A stretch of DNA of 64,000 nt, taken from contig SADC01000016.1 in assembly GCA_004194705.1 (NCBI GenBank), forward strand, positions 1 to 64,000, given 5' to 3'. The translations under genes and the position numbers were made by a program. Numbering within the stretch: position 1 is the stretch's first letter; the number at the start of each line of letters is the position of its first letter. The notes under the pieces are model-generated. The model did not search any database and was not told the DNA's origin. It saw nothing but the letters and a program-made list of their open reading frames with translations. Positions 33,501-42,189 of the stretch are shown here, one piece after another. Origin of the DNA: Ditylenchus dipsaci (lineage: Eukaryota; Nematoda; Chromadorea; Rhabditida; Anguinidae).

Positions 33501-35030
33501 CTTTTACGAAAATTCGCTCTTACGAAATTGTCTCGTTACGAAACTTCCTACAGCCACCAAATGACCAGGGGACCAAATGACCGGGGATCAAATGACGGGG
33601 ACCAAATGACCGGGGACCAAATGACCTAATGCCGTATGATCGGGGTAATTTATTTCAAAACCTGTGTATACAGATATTCGAAACGGTAACTTACCACCCC
33701 ATGTGTACCCTAGTTTGGAGCATTTGTTACTTCAGCCTATTCTGTATGATGAGTGAGTGGTTGAGTAAATTATAGGGTTCAAATTTTTTTTGTTAGAGGC
33801 TAAAAACTTTATCCCTTGCCAACAAAAGTTGTTCGGTGGAGTTAATATATGGCCTTTAAGCAAATTTGTTCAATGAAGAGGCTGGCTTAAGCGACTTTGT
33901 TTAAAAAATGAAACCTTGATTTCCACTCGCCAGGGCTTTCATCCTGGAGAAACCAACTACTGCGATTTTGTTCACACAGCTTTCAGTAGAACCGGCGAAA
34001 GCTTTTCGCCATCTCCCTGAGCGCACATACAGGAAAGCGTCGCCAATACAACTGGCTCCGGTGGCGCAAGCTGAAGATTGTGAGGTGTTCCCTCCAGCTA
34101 GTCCAAACCTGTAAGAAGACAAATAGAAGACAATAGTTTAGGCAAACATTACCGTTGACTGACATAACTTCCAGGAATATTCGTTAGTATGCGAGGCACA
34201 AAATATGGGCTAAAGCAAACAGAATTATACACCGGAAAATGCTAGTTTAAATTACCTTACTCTTCTAGCTTGGTCGGATTCAATTTTCTTGCCTGTTTCA
34301 TATATTTCGTACAGGTCTGATACTCCACTGCCTGAATTTAAATAAGGTATGTCTTAAGTTAAAAAAGAAATGTTCACATTATCGGTAATGTATTCTACTT
34401 CATATAAAAAATTTTTGGCAATAAAATACAAAAAACCCTAATCTTTGGTTAGTGATTTGATTCAGAATAAATATACAATCGAACCTATACGCTAGGATAC
34501 CCAAGTAATCGGCTGTAACATTTCGACTGTCATTTTGTATTTTTAAGCCAGCTTAACCACTTCGCAAAAGATCTACAAAAGAGGGGTTAATCAATTAGGA
34601 AAGTTATTAGATATTGCACATACAGTTTCAAATACAAATATCCTCTTTTTTCAAAAAATAGAAAACTAACCTATGTTGACTCCTACATCTTCAGCTAATA
34701 CTCCGGATTTTTCCTCTTTATCCCCAATGAATGATTGAAAGAAAGGCCAGAGTCCAAGCAAGCTTCTTCAGCAGCAAGAAATGCTAATTGGGATGGCCTA
34801 CTCATTTCACCCTTCCATTTCCCGCATTTGTTTAAGTCAAGACCGTTTGGATGATTATCTGATTTGTCAGGAATAGTTCCAACAACTGTATTTAGCGATG
34901 GCTCAAACTGAAGAGCACTTTTAGAGGCTACAAGGCTCTGCCAAAATAAATTAACACCCATTCCATAAGGGGAAACACATCCCAATCCAGTTATCACTAC
35001 TCGATGCATATCGCGCGGCTTTAAAAACAT
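27569..35030 (-). CDS. OXSM: Mitochondrial-type 3-oxoacyl-ACP synthase
   Basis: Condensing enzyme of type II fatty-acid synthesis; it elongates acyl-ACP with malonyl-ACP, in animals in mitochondria. Seven exons: 35030-34671, 34331-34256, 34209-34153, 34108-33915, 31327-31187, 31139-30921, 27822-27569. Splice phases agree throughout. The product is about 433 residues (human about 459). Active site: Cys about 179 (SSACATGA), His about 319 (NAHATSTPLGD), Lys about 349 and His about 354 (SSIKGHTGH). A GFGG loop is near the end. One base is missing near 34722-34725 (a C run on the plus strand), needed to pass from the GLSFNHSLG segment to the EEKSGVLAEDV segment. The visible N-terminus starts nine residues before HRVVITG, with no targeting peptide. 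It is 151 nt downstream of NUBP1 with a splice acceptor 37 nt before ATG. Introns 4 and 6 are swollen by transposons. Confidence 0.9.
28064..28290. mobile_element. MITE with GGTACTTATGCTGTTTGGG ends in OXSM intron 6
   Basis: Inverted arms of about 38 bp, GGTACTTATGCTGTTTGGGA (from 28071) and its inverse ending at 28283, flanked by the 7-bp direct repeat GCCCTCG (28064-28070 and 28284-28290). No coding content. Confidence 0.7.
29480..29830. repeat. TTGCGG/CCGCAA-rich repeat block in OXSM intron 6
   Basis: Interspersed CGACATTTGCGG, GTCCGCAAAATG and GACCGCAAATGTCC units in both orientations, giving an imperfect foldback. The unit resembles those of 60540-62850. Confidence 0.5.
30012..30178. 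mobile_element. 151-bp hAT-type MITE in OXSM intron 6
   Basis: Ends GAGCAGCGAGCGATT (from 30020) and AATCGCTCGCTGCCC (to 30170) are flanked by the exact 8-bp repeat TGTAAATC (30012-30019 and 30171-30178). It is an almost complete palindrome: GCGCATGTTCAAATTGCGCA and inverse around GCAAATATTTGC. Confidence 0.82.
32682..33563. mobile_element. Nested element with TTCGTAAGAAA / TTCGTAACAGCGAA arrays
   Basis: Ends GGCTGTAGGAAGTTTCGTAA (from 32690) and the inverse TTACGAAACTTCCTACAGCC (to 33555) are flanked by ACCAAATG (32682-32689, 33556-33563), which is part of the host element's own unit. Tandem TTCGTAAGAAAC-type units fill 32700-32885 and, inverted, 33375-33545. Confidence 0.82.
33180..33262 (+). 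repeat. tRNA-derived SINE head
   Basis: TGGTGCAGTAGGTAAGTTGA resembles an A box, and GGTTCGATTCC is a perfect B-box core about 45 bp later, followed by T-rich DNA. There is no cloverleaf. Confidence 0.55.
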
Positions 35031-35181
35031 CAATTTTTATTATTGTTGTTGGGAAATCTTCAACAAACTAAAACAGAAAAGAGCGCAGATATCACCTATC
35101 CATCCATATCATCTATCCATCCTATCCACTCTTGGCATAACTTTATTTCCTTTTCCAACAATAGAATATACTAGCACTCAT
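35031..35181 (-). promoter_or_regulatory. NUBP1-OXSM intergenic: poly(A) signal and trans-splice-like acceptor
   Basis: Reading along the genes: NUBP1 stop, AATAAA about 35 nt later (35147-35142), then a pyrimidine-rich tract and acceptor TTTTCTGTTTTAG ending at 35068, then OXSM ATG at 35030. This is the order expected between genes of a trans-spliced operon. Confidence 0.6.
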
Positions 35182-38100
35182 TTACTCTTTTGAAATTTCA
35201 CAACATTTTTGAACCACAACCTTAGCTAGCTTAGCAAAGGCAACTGAAACAACGGAACTATTGAACTTCTCAAAATATTCTTCGCCCTGGTCACCACTAG
35301 CAGCTAAATTTGGATCATGAGGAAGTTGAGCCAGCAAGTCCAGTCCGAGCTCTTTACACATTCCTTCAGCCCCACCGGTGGTCGAAGGGAACAGCTCGGA
35401 GGAAGCGGAACAGCATGGACAGACGAAGGCAGACATGTTCTCGACCACTCCAAGGATGGGCACCTTTGTTTTCTGGCAGAAATTGATCTAAATTTACTGA
35501 GTAAAGGAAACAATTCTCAAAAATGACACAAAATACCTCTTTTCGCACATCTAATAAAGAAACTTCTTGAGGGGTGGTCACGATGATAGCACCACTAAGG
35601 CAACCTAGAAGAAATACAATGCACCGACAAAAAGACATGTAAAGTTAAGGGTAGTTCAGGGTGTTCGGTTTTCAGTTTTTTCTCAATATTTTTGGTTTTT
35701 TATGAACCAGGTTTTCAGCTAATTTTTGTCGTAAATAGACCGAAGCTTTGTTGCACGCAGTCTTCGGTTAACCGTGTTTCTTTCGTGTACCCGGCTTTCA
35801 ATTCTAGTTAGTTTGTCATCTGTACAGATTTTCGATTTCGCAAAATGAAAATAAAAAACATAATAGCCCTGAAAAATCGTAAATGTTCAGAAGACTAAAA
35901 AATCTTACTGGCTTGCAATAGTAGTTGAACCACAGAGATATGCTCATCCGATGTTCCTGGTGGCGTGTCAATGAGTACTTAAACAATAAAAAAATGTAAG
36001 AGAATTTCCCATTCAAAGAAAAAATTACGATAATCTATAGCGTTCCAATCAACGTCTCGAAGGAACTGTTTAATCAGTGCATTTTTTCTAGGACCTCGCC
36101 AAATAACTGCTTCATTTCGAGACTCCAGCAGGAAGGCAATGCTCATCACAGCCAGATTGTCACGCACGTATATTGGAGACCAACCTAAAGGGACAATGAC
36201 TTGTAAAGGTATTCTATGGTGTTATCAGGCACTACCTTCAGCACTGTCATGCACACTCTCGCCTTCCACGCCGAACATTCTGGCTTGAGACGGACCACAG
36301 ATGTCAATGTCAAGCACACCGATTTGATGCGATTGGTTCCCAGCCAGAGCAAAAGCTAAGTTGGTCGTAACGGTCGATTTGCCAACACCTCCTTTGCCAC
36401 TCAAAACCAAGATCTAAACAACAAAAATTAAGCAGCAACGTAAAAAACCAACTCGCAAACCAACCTTATGTTTGACATTTTTCAGTCGATCATGAATTTT
36501 TTCAACATCTGGATCAATCACCTTTTCACCTGTAGTGCAAGCACGTTGATTGGGACAGCCTGCACAAGCCGAAGTCTTTCCTACACATTAATGATTAGGA
36601 CTATTATGACCCGAAAACAATAATACAGAGTACAGAAAGATTTTCCATCACTTCTTATCGGTCACAATTTTGTATCGACAATTAACAATTTTTCGCACTT
36701 AAATCAGTCTAGATAGCATCTTTGGAACTAGTGTAATTCAAGGGGTCTCAAGATTCTTTGTTAGAATAAATCCAACTATTTTCAACTCTCTACTTGTATA
36801 TAAAAACTTTGCGACGCTACTGCCGTGTAGCTTCCCCTTGCTGTACTTTTTAAACTATATTAAACCAAATTTAATAAGGACTTATACGAGGGGTCCGCCT
36901 CGTTTCCCCTCAAAGTGCGTTTCCCCTCAAGCTCGTTTCCCCTCAAAGTTCGTTTCCCCTCAAAGTTCGTTTCCCCTCAAAGTTCGTTTCCCCTCAAAGG
37001 TCGTTTCCCCTCAAAGGTCGTTTCCCTTAAAAGTCGTTTCCCCTCAAAATAAGTTCCCTTCAAAATAAGTTCCCTTCAAAATAAGTAAATAAATAAGTAA
37101 AGTTTACCCCGTGGTACCTACCCGAGGGGGTATCCACATCCAGAATCCAAAATTTTAGATTTAGCTCAAAGTAATTGAAAACCCAAGCGATTTAATTCAA
37201 AATTGCGTTCTGAAAACGGTTAAATTTGAAATGGAAGTCCTCTACTCGAGACTGATTGCACCCAGATGGGGTCGAACCAGTAACCTTGGGAATGAGTATA
37301 TGAACTCAAAATAATGATAAATAAAGGTATGCACCCAGCTGGATTTGAACCATCATCCTAGGCGATGTCTATCCAAGTGGTCGTCCACTTGGATCAAAAG
37401 ACTTTTTTACGTTTTCGGGTTCCAAAACCATTTTTCTGAACTGATTCGAGCATGCTGAAGATGGTTTGACAGTGGTAAAATCACGTTTTATCGAGAAATT
37501 TTGAGTTATTGTGAACTCTTAATTTATCAAAATCAAGAATTTACTATAACTCAAAAATTCTTCATAAACGTTATTTTACCACTGTCAAACCATCTTCAGT
37601 GTGCTATAATTAGTGCAGAAAAAGTATTTTAGAAGCCGAGAACGTGAGCAAAAAATTTTTGATCCAAGTGGACGACCACTTGGATAATGTATCCGCGGGA
37701 TATTGTGGCCCAGGGATATTGTGTCCGTGTCCAAAAAATATATATAGACGATTGAAAATTTTCTATAACTCAATAAGAGTGAATATTTTATTTTTGACGT
37801 ACAAGTGGTTACAAAAACATTATTCGAAAAGTCTTTGGTACTAAAATAAAACCAACGATAGTTCATGCTTTTTGTATTACATTAGTTTATTTTGATCGAT
37901 TTTTTTTTAGAAAAAATTATTTTTAAGGGAATCGACACTTGAGGGAAACGACCTTTGAGGGGAAATGAACTTTGAGGGGAAACGACCTTTGAGGGGAAAC
38001 GAACTTTGAGGGGAAACGAGCTTGAGGGGAAACGCACTTTGAGGGGAAACGAACTTTGAGGGGAAACGAGCTTGAGGGGAAACGCACTTTGAGGGGAAAC

Positions 38101-38270
38101 ACCCGTGTCCCTTATACGAGAGCACTTGTTAGCAATAAAAGATGTCTTTCAAATAATAAAACCGTTCAAAATGGCAGAAAATCTTGCTGGTTTATGTTAA
38201 AACCCATACCCGCATTCTGGCTTCCAGTTCCAGGACAACTCTCATTAGCATTTTCGGGGACGTCAGACAT
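35182..38270 (-). CDS. NUBP1: Cytosolic Fe-S cluster assembly P-loop ATPase NUBP1
   Basis: NUBP1 is the Mrp/Nbp35-type scaffold that builds 4Fe-4S clusters for cytosolic and nuclear proteins. Seven exons: 38270-38210, 36580-36465, 36413-36236, 36184-36029, 35977-35909, 35594-35537, 35487-35182, giving about 314 residues (human 320). The N-terminal cluster cysteines C12, C26, C29 and C35 keep the family spacing ([15 protein letters not shown]). Walker A is GKGGVGKST at about 65-73; [10 protein letters not shown] is the later nucleotide motif. The bridging cluster motif is CPCC at about 236-239. The exon 5/6 junction needs one extra G to stay in frame, probably a lost base at 35908-35909. Intron 1 holds a 1.2 kb transposon. 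It lies between ERCC1 and OXSM on one strand; an acceptor ends 4 nt before the ATG. Confidence 0.92.
36882..38120. mobile_element. Element with GTTTCCCCTCAAAG arrays in NUBP1 intron 1
   Basis: Tandem GTTTCCCCTCAAAGTTC units at 36900-37060 face the inverse GGGGAAACGAACTTTGAG at 37940-38100. The 9-bp repeat TTATACGAG (10 bp counting C) flanks it at 36882-36890 and 38112-38120. The terminal bases are GGGTCC...GTGTCCC. A foldback SINE-like repeat is inside. No transposase. Confidence 0.75.
37373..37684. repeat. Foldback repeat CCAAGTGG...CCACTTGG
   Basis: Homologue of 17053-17369 with arms TCGTCCACTTGGATCAAAA and inverse; ATGGTTTGACAGTGGTAAAA in the stem. B-box-like inverse GGATTTGAACC lies just left (37340). 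Confidence 0.75.
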
Positions 38271-38406
38271 TTCTCTGAATAATTTTAATAATAAAGTGTC
38301 TGCAGATCCACGTAAAAAAGCAGGTCCTCAACCACTAGTATCCTTATGCCCGAACCTATTAAGTCGTTTATTTCAAAACAAAAAGATGGTCCTTCAACAA
38401 TGAAAA
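38271..38406 (-). promoter_or_regulatory. ERCC1-NUBP1 intergenic: poly(A) signal and trans-splice-like acceptor
   Basis: AATAAA (38372-38367) follows the ERCC1 stop by about 35 nt; then an AT-rich tract ends in TTATTCAG, 4 nt before the NUBP1 ATG. The layout repeats that of the NUBP1-OXSM gap almost exactly. Confidence 0.6.
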
Positions 38407-39351
38407 CTAAGACGGAATCATAAAAGGTGTCCTGAAGAATGCATAGACGTTTTGCGCTTTAATAGGCCCAAGTCCTGGGCACAATTCAAGGTGTTCTTGG
38501 CTGGCTTTGGCAATGGACAGTATGCTTCCAAAGGTCCCCAGCAATCGCTTTGCGTCAGTCTGCGAAACACTTCTGATTGAACACAAGAACTTGATCGCTT
38601 GGTCGTACAACTAAAACAAAAGCTGTTCAAAAAAGTAGGCTATAGTTAATAGGTCTATTCAACCCAGGTTACCTGCTGATTCTTATCCTTGTCTGTGGGT
38701 GGGCGGCTGTTTTGACCCTGCTGTTTCTGTTGCTTGTAGTTCTGATAGTTGCTGATCACAGTCTCTGGACTTCGCTTTTCTGAGAGCTTGAGATTTTCCA
38801 GATATTCGGCAGCTTCTTCGACAGAATAGCTGAGCAAAAGGGTCCAACCGGCGCGATAGCAAAACATGTCTATAACGCTATTTCATACCGTTTGGAAAAC
38901 AAAAGCGCCTACTTAAATCCCGAAGTACAAATGAAGGGTCCTCTACATTCACAAGAACCAATAGCACCTAAAATTACAAGCTTGACAACTTTCTGAATGA
39001 TGCAAAGAAGGGACACCTTGATGTAGTAAGAATTTCCATCGGCAAATCTAGTCTCAATGTAGCCAGGATGTAGTTTGTGGTACTTCAAGCTCAAATAGAG
39101 AACCCCGCAATTTTTCGCACATTCAAAGTCTGCCCTAAGATCCGCTGACCATTCATATGGCACATTTCTGATATATTTGAGCAAAGGATTTCCTTCCTGC
39201 CTTTTACGATTGATCAATATTTTTGATGACGATGATCCGAGTGGTCCTTGAAAAAAACTTATACTAGCGCATAATAAATTTTATCATTTGTTGGGCAAAA
39301 CAAACCTGTTGCAACCGACATGGATGGCTGAGCGTTGTTGTCAGAGTTCAT
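38407..39351 (-). CDS. ERCC1: DNA excision repair protein ERCC1
   Basis: ERCC1 is the non-catalytic partner of XPF; together they cut 5' of lesions in nucleotide excision and crosslink repair. Five exons: 39351-39306, 39246-39017, 38967-38913, 38869-38673, 38610-38407; all phases agree, giving 243 residues. The central domain starts NPLLKYIRNVPYEW and contains LYLSLKYHKLHPGYI and VLLVLVNVEDP, the XPA/DNA-binding nuclease-like fold. The C-terminal tandem helix-hairpin-helix (residues about 180-240) has LLGTFGSILSIAKAS and LCPGLGPIKAQNVY. The N-terminus is shorter than human (297 residues). First gene of the apparent operon with NUBP1 and OXSM; a TTTTTCAG acceptor lies 8 nt before the ATG. Introns are 45-70 nt. 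Confidence 0.93.
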
Positions 39352-39623
39352 GAAAGTTTCTGAAAAAGTTTAACAAGTCAAATGATAATTTTTCACCTAT
39401 CACAACATCTTTCCAAATATGTATTTCACAACCAAGTTGAAAATCGAAGTTTGAATTTTGCTAAAAAAATTAGTGCAAATTTGTTCCTTTTGAATACATT
39501 TTTTGCAATAAAATAGATTCAGATTAGATAACTGTGAGGCTAAAAGCAGAAAAAACATCTTTCAATTGCTCTCGAATGCATATTAAATTTTTGATTTGAC
39601 ATTCTTATATTTTGTATCCAATA
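39352..39623. promoter_or_regulatory. Shared upstream region of ERCC1 and cyclin K
   Basis: Only 272 bp separate the two divergent start codons, so both transcription units probably start from this AT-rich stretch, or ERCC1 is trans-spliced from a start further away. No TATA box or other motif stands out. Confidence 0.45.
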
Positions 39624-42016
39624 ATGAGTGTTGGGAACCACTGGCTTTTTACAATCAAGCAATTGGAGGAGACCCCGACAAGAAAATATGGCATACCACA
39701 ACAGGATGAAGACAAACTCAGAAAAGAGGGTGTCAAAATAATTATGGTAGAAGTTTAATACAGTCAAACCTCGATAATCCGCCACCCCGCTAAACCGCCA
39801 CCCTCGATAAACCGCCACCCTCGACAAGCCCAATTTGGTTGGCCGTCAGAGAAACTCAACAAAGTTTACCCCCGCTAAACCGCCACCTCGATAATCCGCC
39901 ACCCTCGGATCGGTCCCATGGGGTGGCGGATTATCGAGGTTTGACTGTATGTCATTTTTTGCATCTTGAACTTATTGAAATTTTAGGAAATAGGATCTCT
40001 GCTAAAACTGTGATTTCTATCGATCCTAATTTTTTGAATATAATTTAGAGAATTCAGGAATACTAATCCAACCCTTGCTACTGCCAGTGTATTTTTTCAC
40101 CGTTTCTACATGTTCCACTCATTCACTGAGTTTCCCAAACAAGTGTTATTGACCAAAAAAGTTCAGAAATTTTTTATTTTCAAATTCAAACTTTATAGAT
40201 AACCGCACTGGCATGTCTGTTTCTTGCAGGCAAAGTGGAAGAAACACCCAAAAAGTGCAAAGATATTGTTGCTACTGCTAAAGAATCCTTTCCATCCGAC
40301 TTCATCTCGAAAAATCTGACTGTAAGCTCATTTTCAATTTTTTGAAATAAGTAGTAGTGTGACTCCCACAATATGGCTTGAGAAACTTTCTACCGTATTT
40401 CCTCTAATAAACGCCCATGCATTAATAAGCGCACACCCATAACTTTGAGGACCTATATCTCAGCCCAGATCAAATATTTTTCGAATCTGTTTTTTGCGTT
40501 TTCTTAACTCCCACGAGCTCTACCGATTCCGCGCTTAAGATTTTGGTTGAGCACTCAAAATTTTCGAGATCGACTCAGAATTTTTCAGATTTTTGCGGGT
40601 TTGAAAAATATGGGCACATATTAGAAGAAATACGGTATTTCAAGTGGCTATTACTTTGTCAAATTACAATTTTGACACGCGTTTTTTTACAATGTCTAAA
40701 ATACAAGTTTTGCTTACTCTCTGGTTAGTGGATTCTTTTTTGATGTGCAGAAAGACCACATAAAGACTAACCGAAAATTATGTTTTTGACATTTATACCA
40801 AACAAAATTCATACTCGAAAAAGTCTATTAAAAAACCGAGTTTGACTTCTACAAAAAGTTGTGGCCCCTTGAAATTGGTAGAAGTTCTTGGCTCACTCTG
40901 TATAATACAATTTTTGGCACTTATCCCGTTTAACAAAACACATGAAAAAATTAGGTGAACCAGTCGATTACATATTAGTTACTTACTTTTGTAGGATGAA
41001 GTGATGTCACTTGAGAGAGTACTGCTACAAACCGCTCGCTTTGATCTCCACGTGGAACACCCCTACAACTTCCTTCTGCAATATGCCAAACCTTTTAAGA
41101 TGGAAAAAAGTGAGATGGCTAAAATTGTGCAAGATGCATGGACATTTATGAACGACAGTGCCTATACTACATTGTGTTTACAGTGGGAACCGGAGGTGAT
41201 CAATGAAACTTTTAACTGAGACTAAATTTGAGTATTTTTAGGTCATTGCTATTTCTCTTTTGTACATGTCCTTCAAGAAAACAGGTGTGGAGCCCGATTG
41301 GCGAGACAAAAACCCAGATGAGCAGTGGTGGGAGGCATATGTAGCCAACTTGACTACTGAGATGATGCAGGTGAGACTTTTTTTTTCGAATAATACGACG
41401 CTACTGTCGTACTATACTACGTATACTATACCTCGTACTATACTAAGGCCCACTATACGTACGTATACCACAAAATTTAACGTAAATTTTTTAAGGGAAA
41501 ATATTTTACTAACGTGAAGCTTTAAACCTCGAGTGTTAAAAAAATGTATTTTTTTAAATTGTGGATTTAGCGGTTTGAAAAAAAACTTGTTCCAAAAAGT
41601 TATTTCATCTAAAAGCCAAAATATTCAGATTTTTTTTCCAATCTTTCGAAAGAATCTAAGGACTTGTTATGAAGCTAAAGTTTAAAGCTACACGATTATG
41701 GATCGATGAAGAAAAACTTATAATAACTTTTTTTTCTGTATAAGTTGCATTGGTACTAGAATTAAGTATTGCGGTATTAGAAATATGTACCACCCCTTTT
41801 TCGTTCACTCTGTTCATTGAAAATTATCTGTGGGCTAAGCCTCACCCATGGTTTTTATAATTTGCATTCAAGTTCTTTTAAAAAATTATAAGTTTTAGTT
41901 AATAATGTTTACTTGCATCCCAGTGATAAAATTTTCAAATTGCGAATTTAATAAGAAGAAATTTGTCCTTTTTACAGGAAGTTTGCCACACCGTGCTCGA
42001 CTACTACCAGCATTGA
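39624..42016 (+). CDS. CCNK: Cyclin K-like cyclin
   Basis: Cyclin K binds CDK12/CDK13, which phosphorylate the RNA polymerase II tail. Exons: 39624 to about 39752, about 40051-40142, 40199-40321, 40995-41195, 41242-41370, 41978-42016. Marks: [46 protein letters not shown] and [15 protein letters not shown], the two cyclin-box folds typical of K/T/L cyclins; [10 protein letters not shown] favours K. The exon 1 and exon 2 phases differ by one base; one extra G at 39753 would fix it, probably a lost base. The protein (about 237 residues) ends just after the second fold, without the proline-rich tail of human cyclin K. Introns 1 and 3 each hold a MITE. Its 3' end converges on COG4, 173 bp apart. 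Confidence 0.87.
39761..39947. mobile_element. Tigger/pogo-type MITE in cyclin K intron 1
   Basis: Ends CAGTCAAACCTCGATAATCC (from 39761) and inverse (to 39947), flanked by TA. The CAGTNNAACCTCG start is that of Tigger/pogo elements. Inner units are CGCCACCCTCGATAA. Confidence 0.82.
40393..40635. mobile_element. MITE, CCGTATTT family, in cyclin K intron 3
   Basis: Ends CCGTATTTCCTCTAATA and the matching inverse TATTAGAAGAAATACGG, TA on both sides (40391-40392, 40636-40637). Same family as 3404-3665 and 13285-13529. Confidence 0.8.
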
Positions 42017-42189
42017 AAAGTACAGTTATTTTCATTCTACAGCTAACTTATTGTTGTTTGTTATGGTGGTTGTTTTGTGTATAAAGCAGTTAAACATATT
42101 TATTTGTTGTAGTAATATTATAATTAAGAGATATCACAATGTTTTATAAGTTAAATGATATGCTTATCATAAAGAAAAATCTTGATACC

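Larger units (their letters stand above)
31421..33645. mobile_element. Element with GGTCATTTGGTCCCC arrays in OXSM intron 4
   Basis: About six GGTCATTTGGTCCCC units at 31437-31525 face the inverse GGGGACCAAATGACC at 32660-32690 and 33555-33625. The flanks share the direct repeat GTATGATCGGGG (31421-31432 and 33634-33645). A second element (32690-33555) is nested in its right array. The interior 31530-32650 shows no gene. Confidence 0.7.

Noticed and set aside
32531..33564. Frames with repeated SLLRKSFL-like segments
   Set aside because: They are translations of the TTCGTAAGAAAC arrays at the ends of the 32690-33555 element.
27569..39351. Bacterial contamination as the source of NUBP1/OXSM-like sequences
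   Set aside because: Both are split by spliceosomal introns with consistent phases and sit between animal-specific genes.
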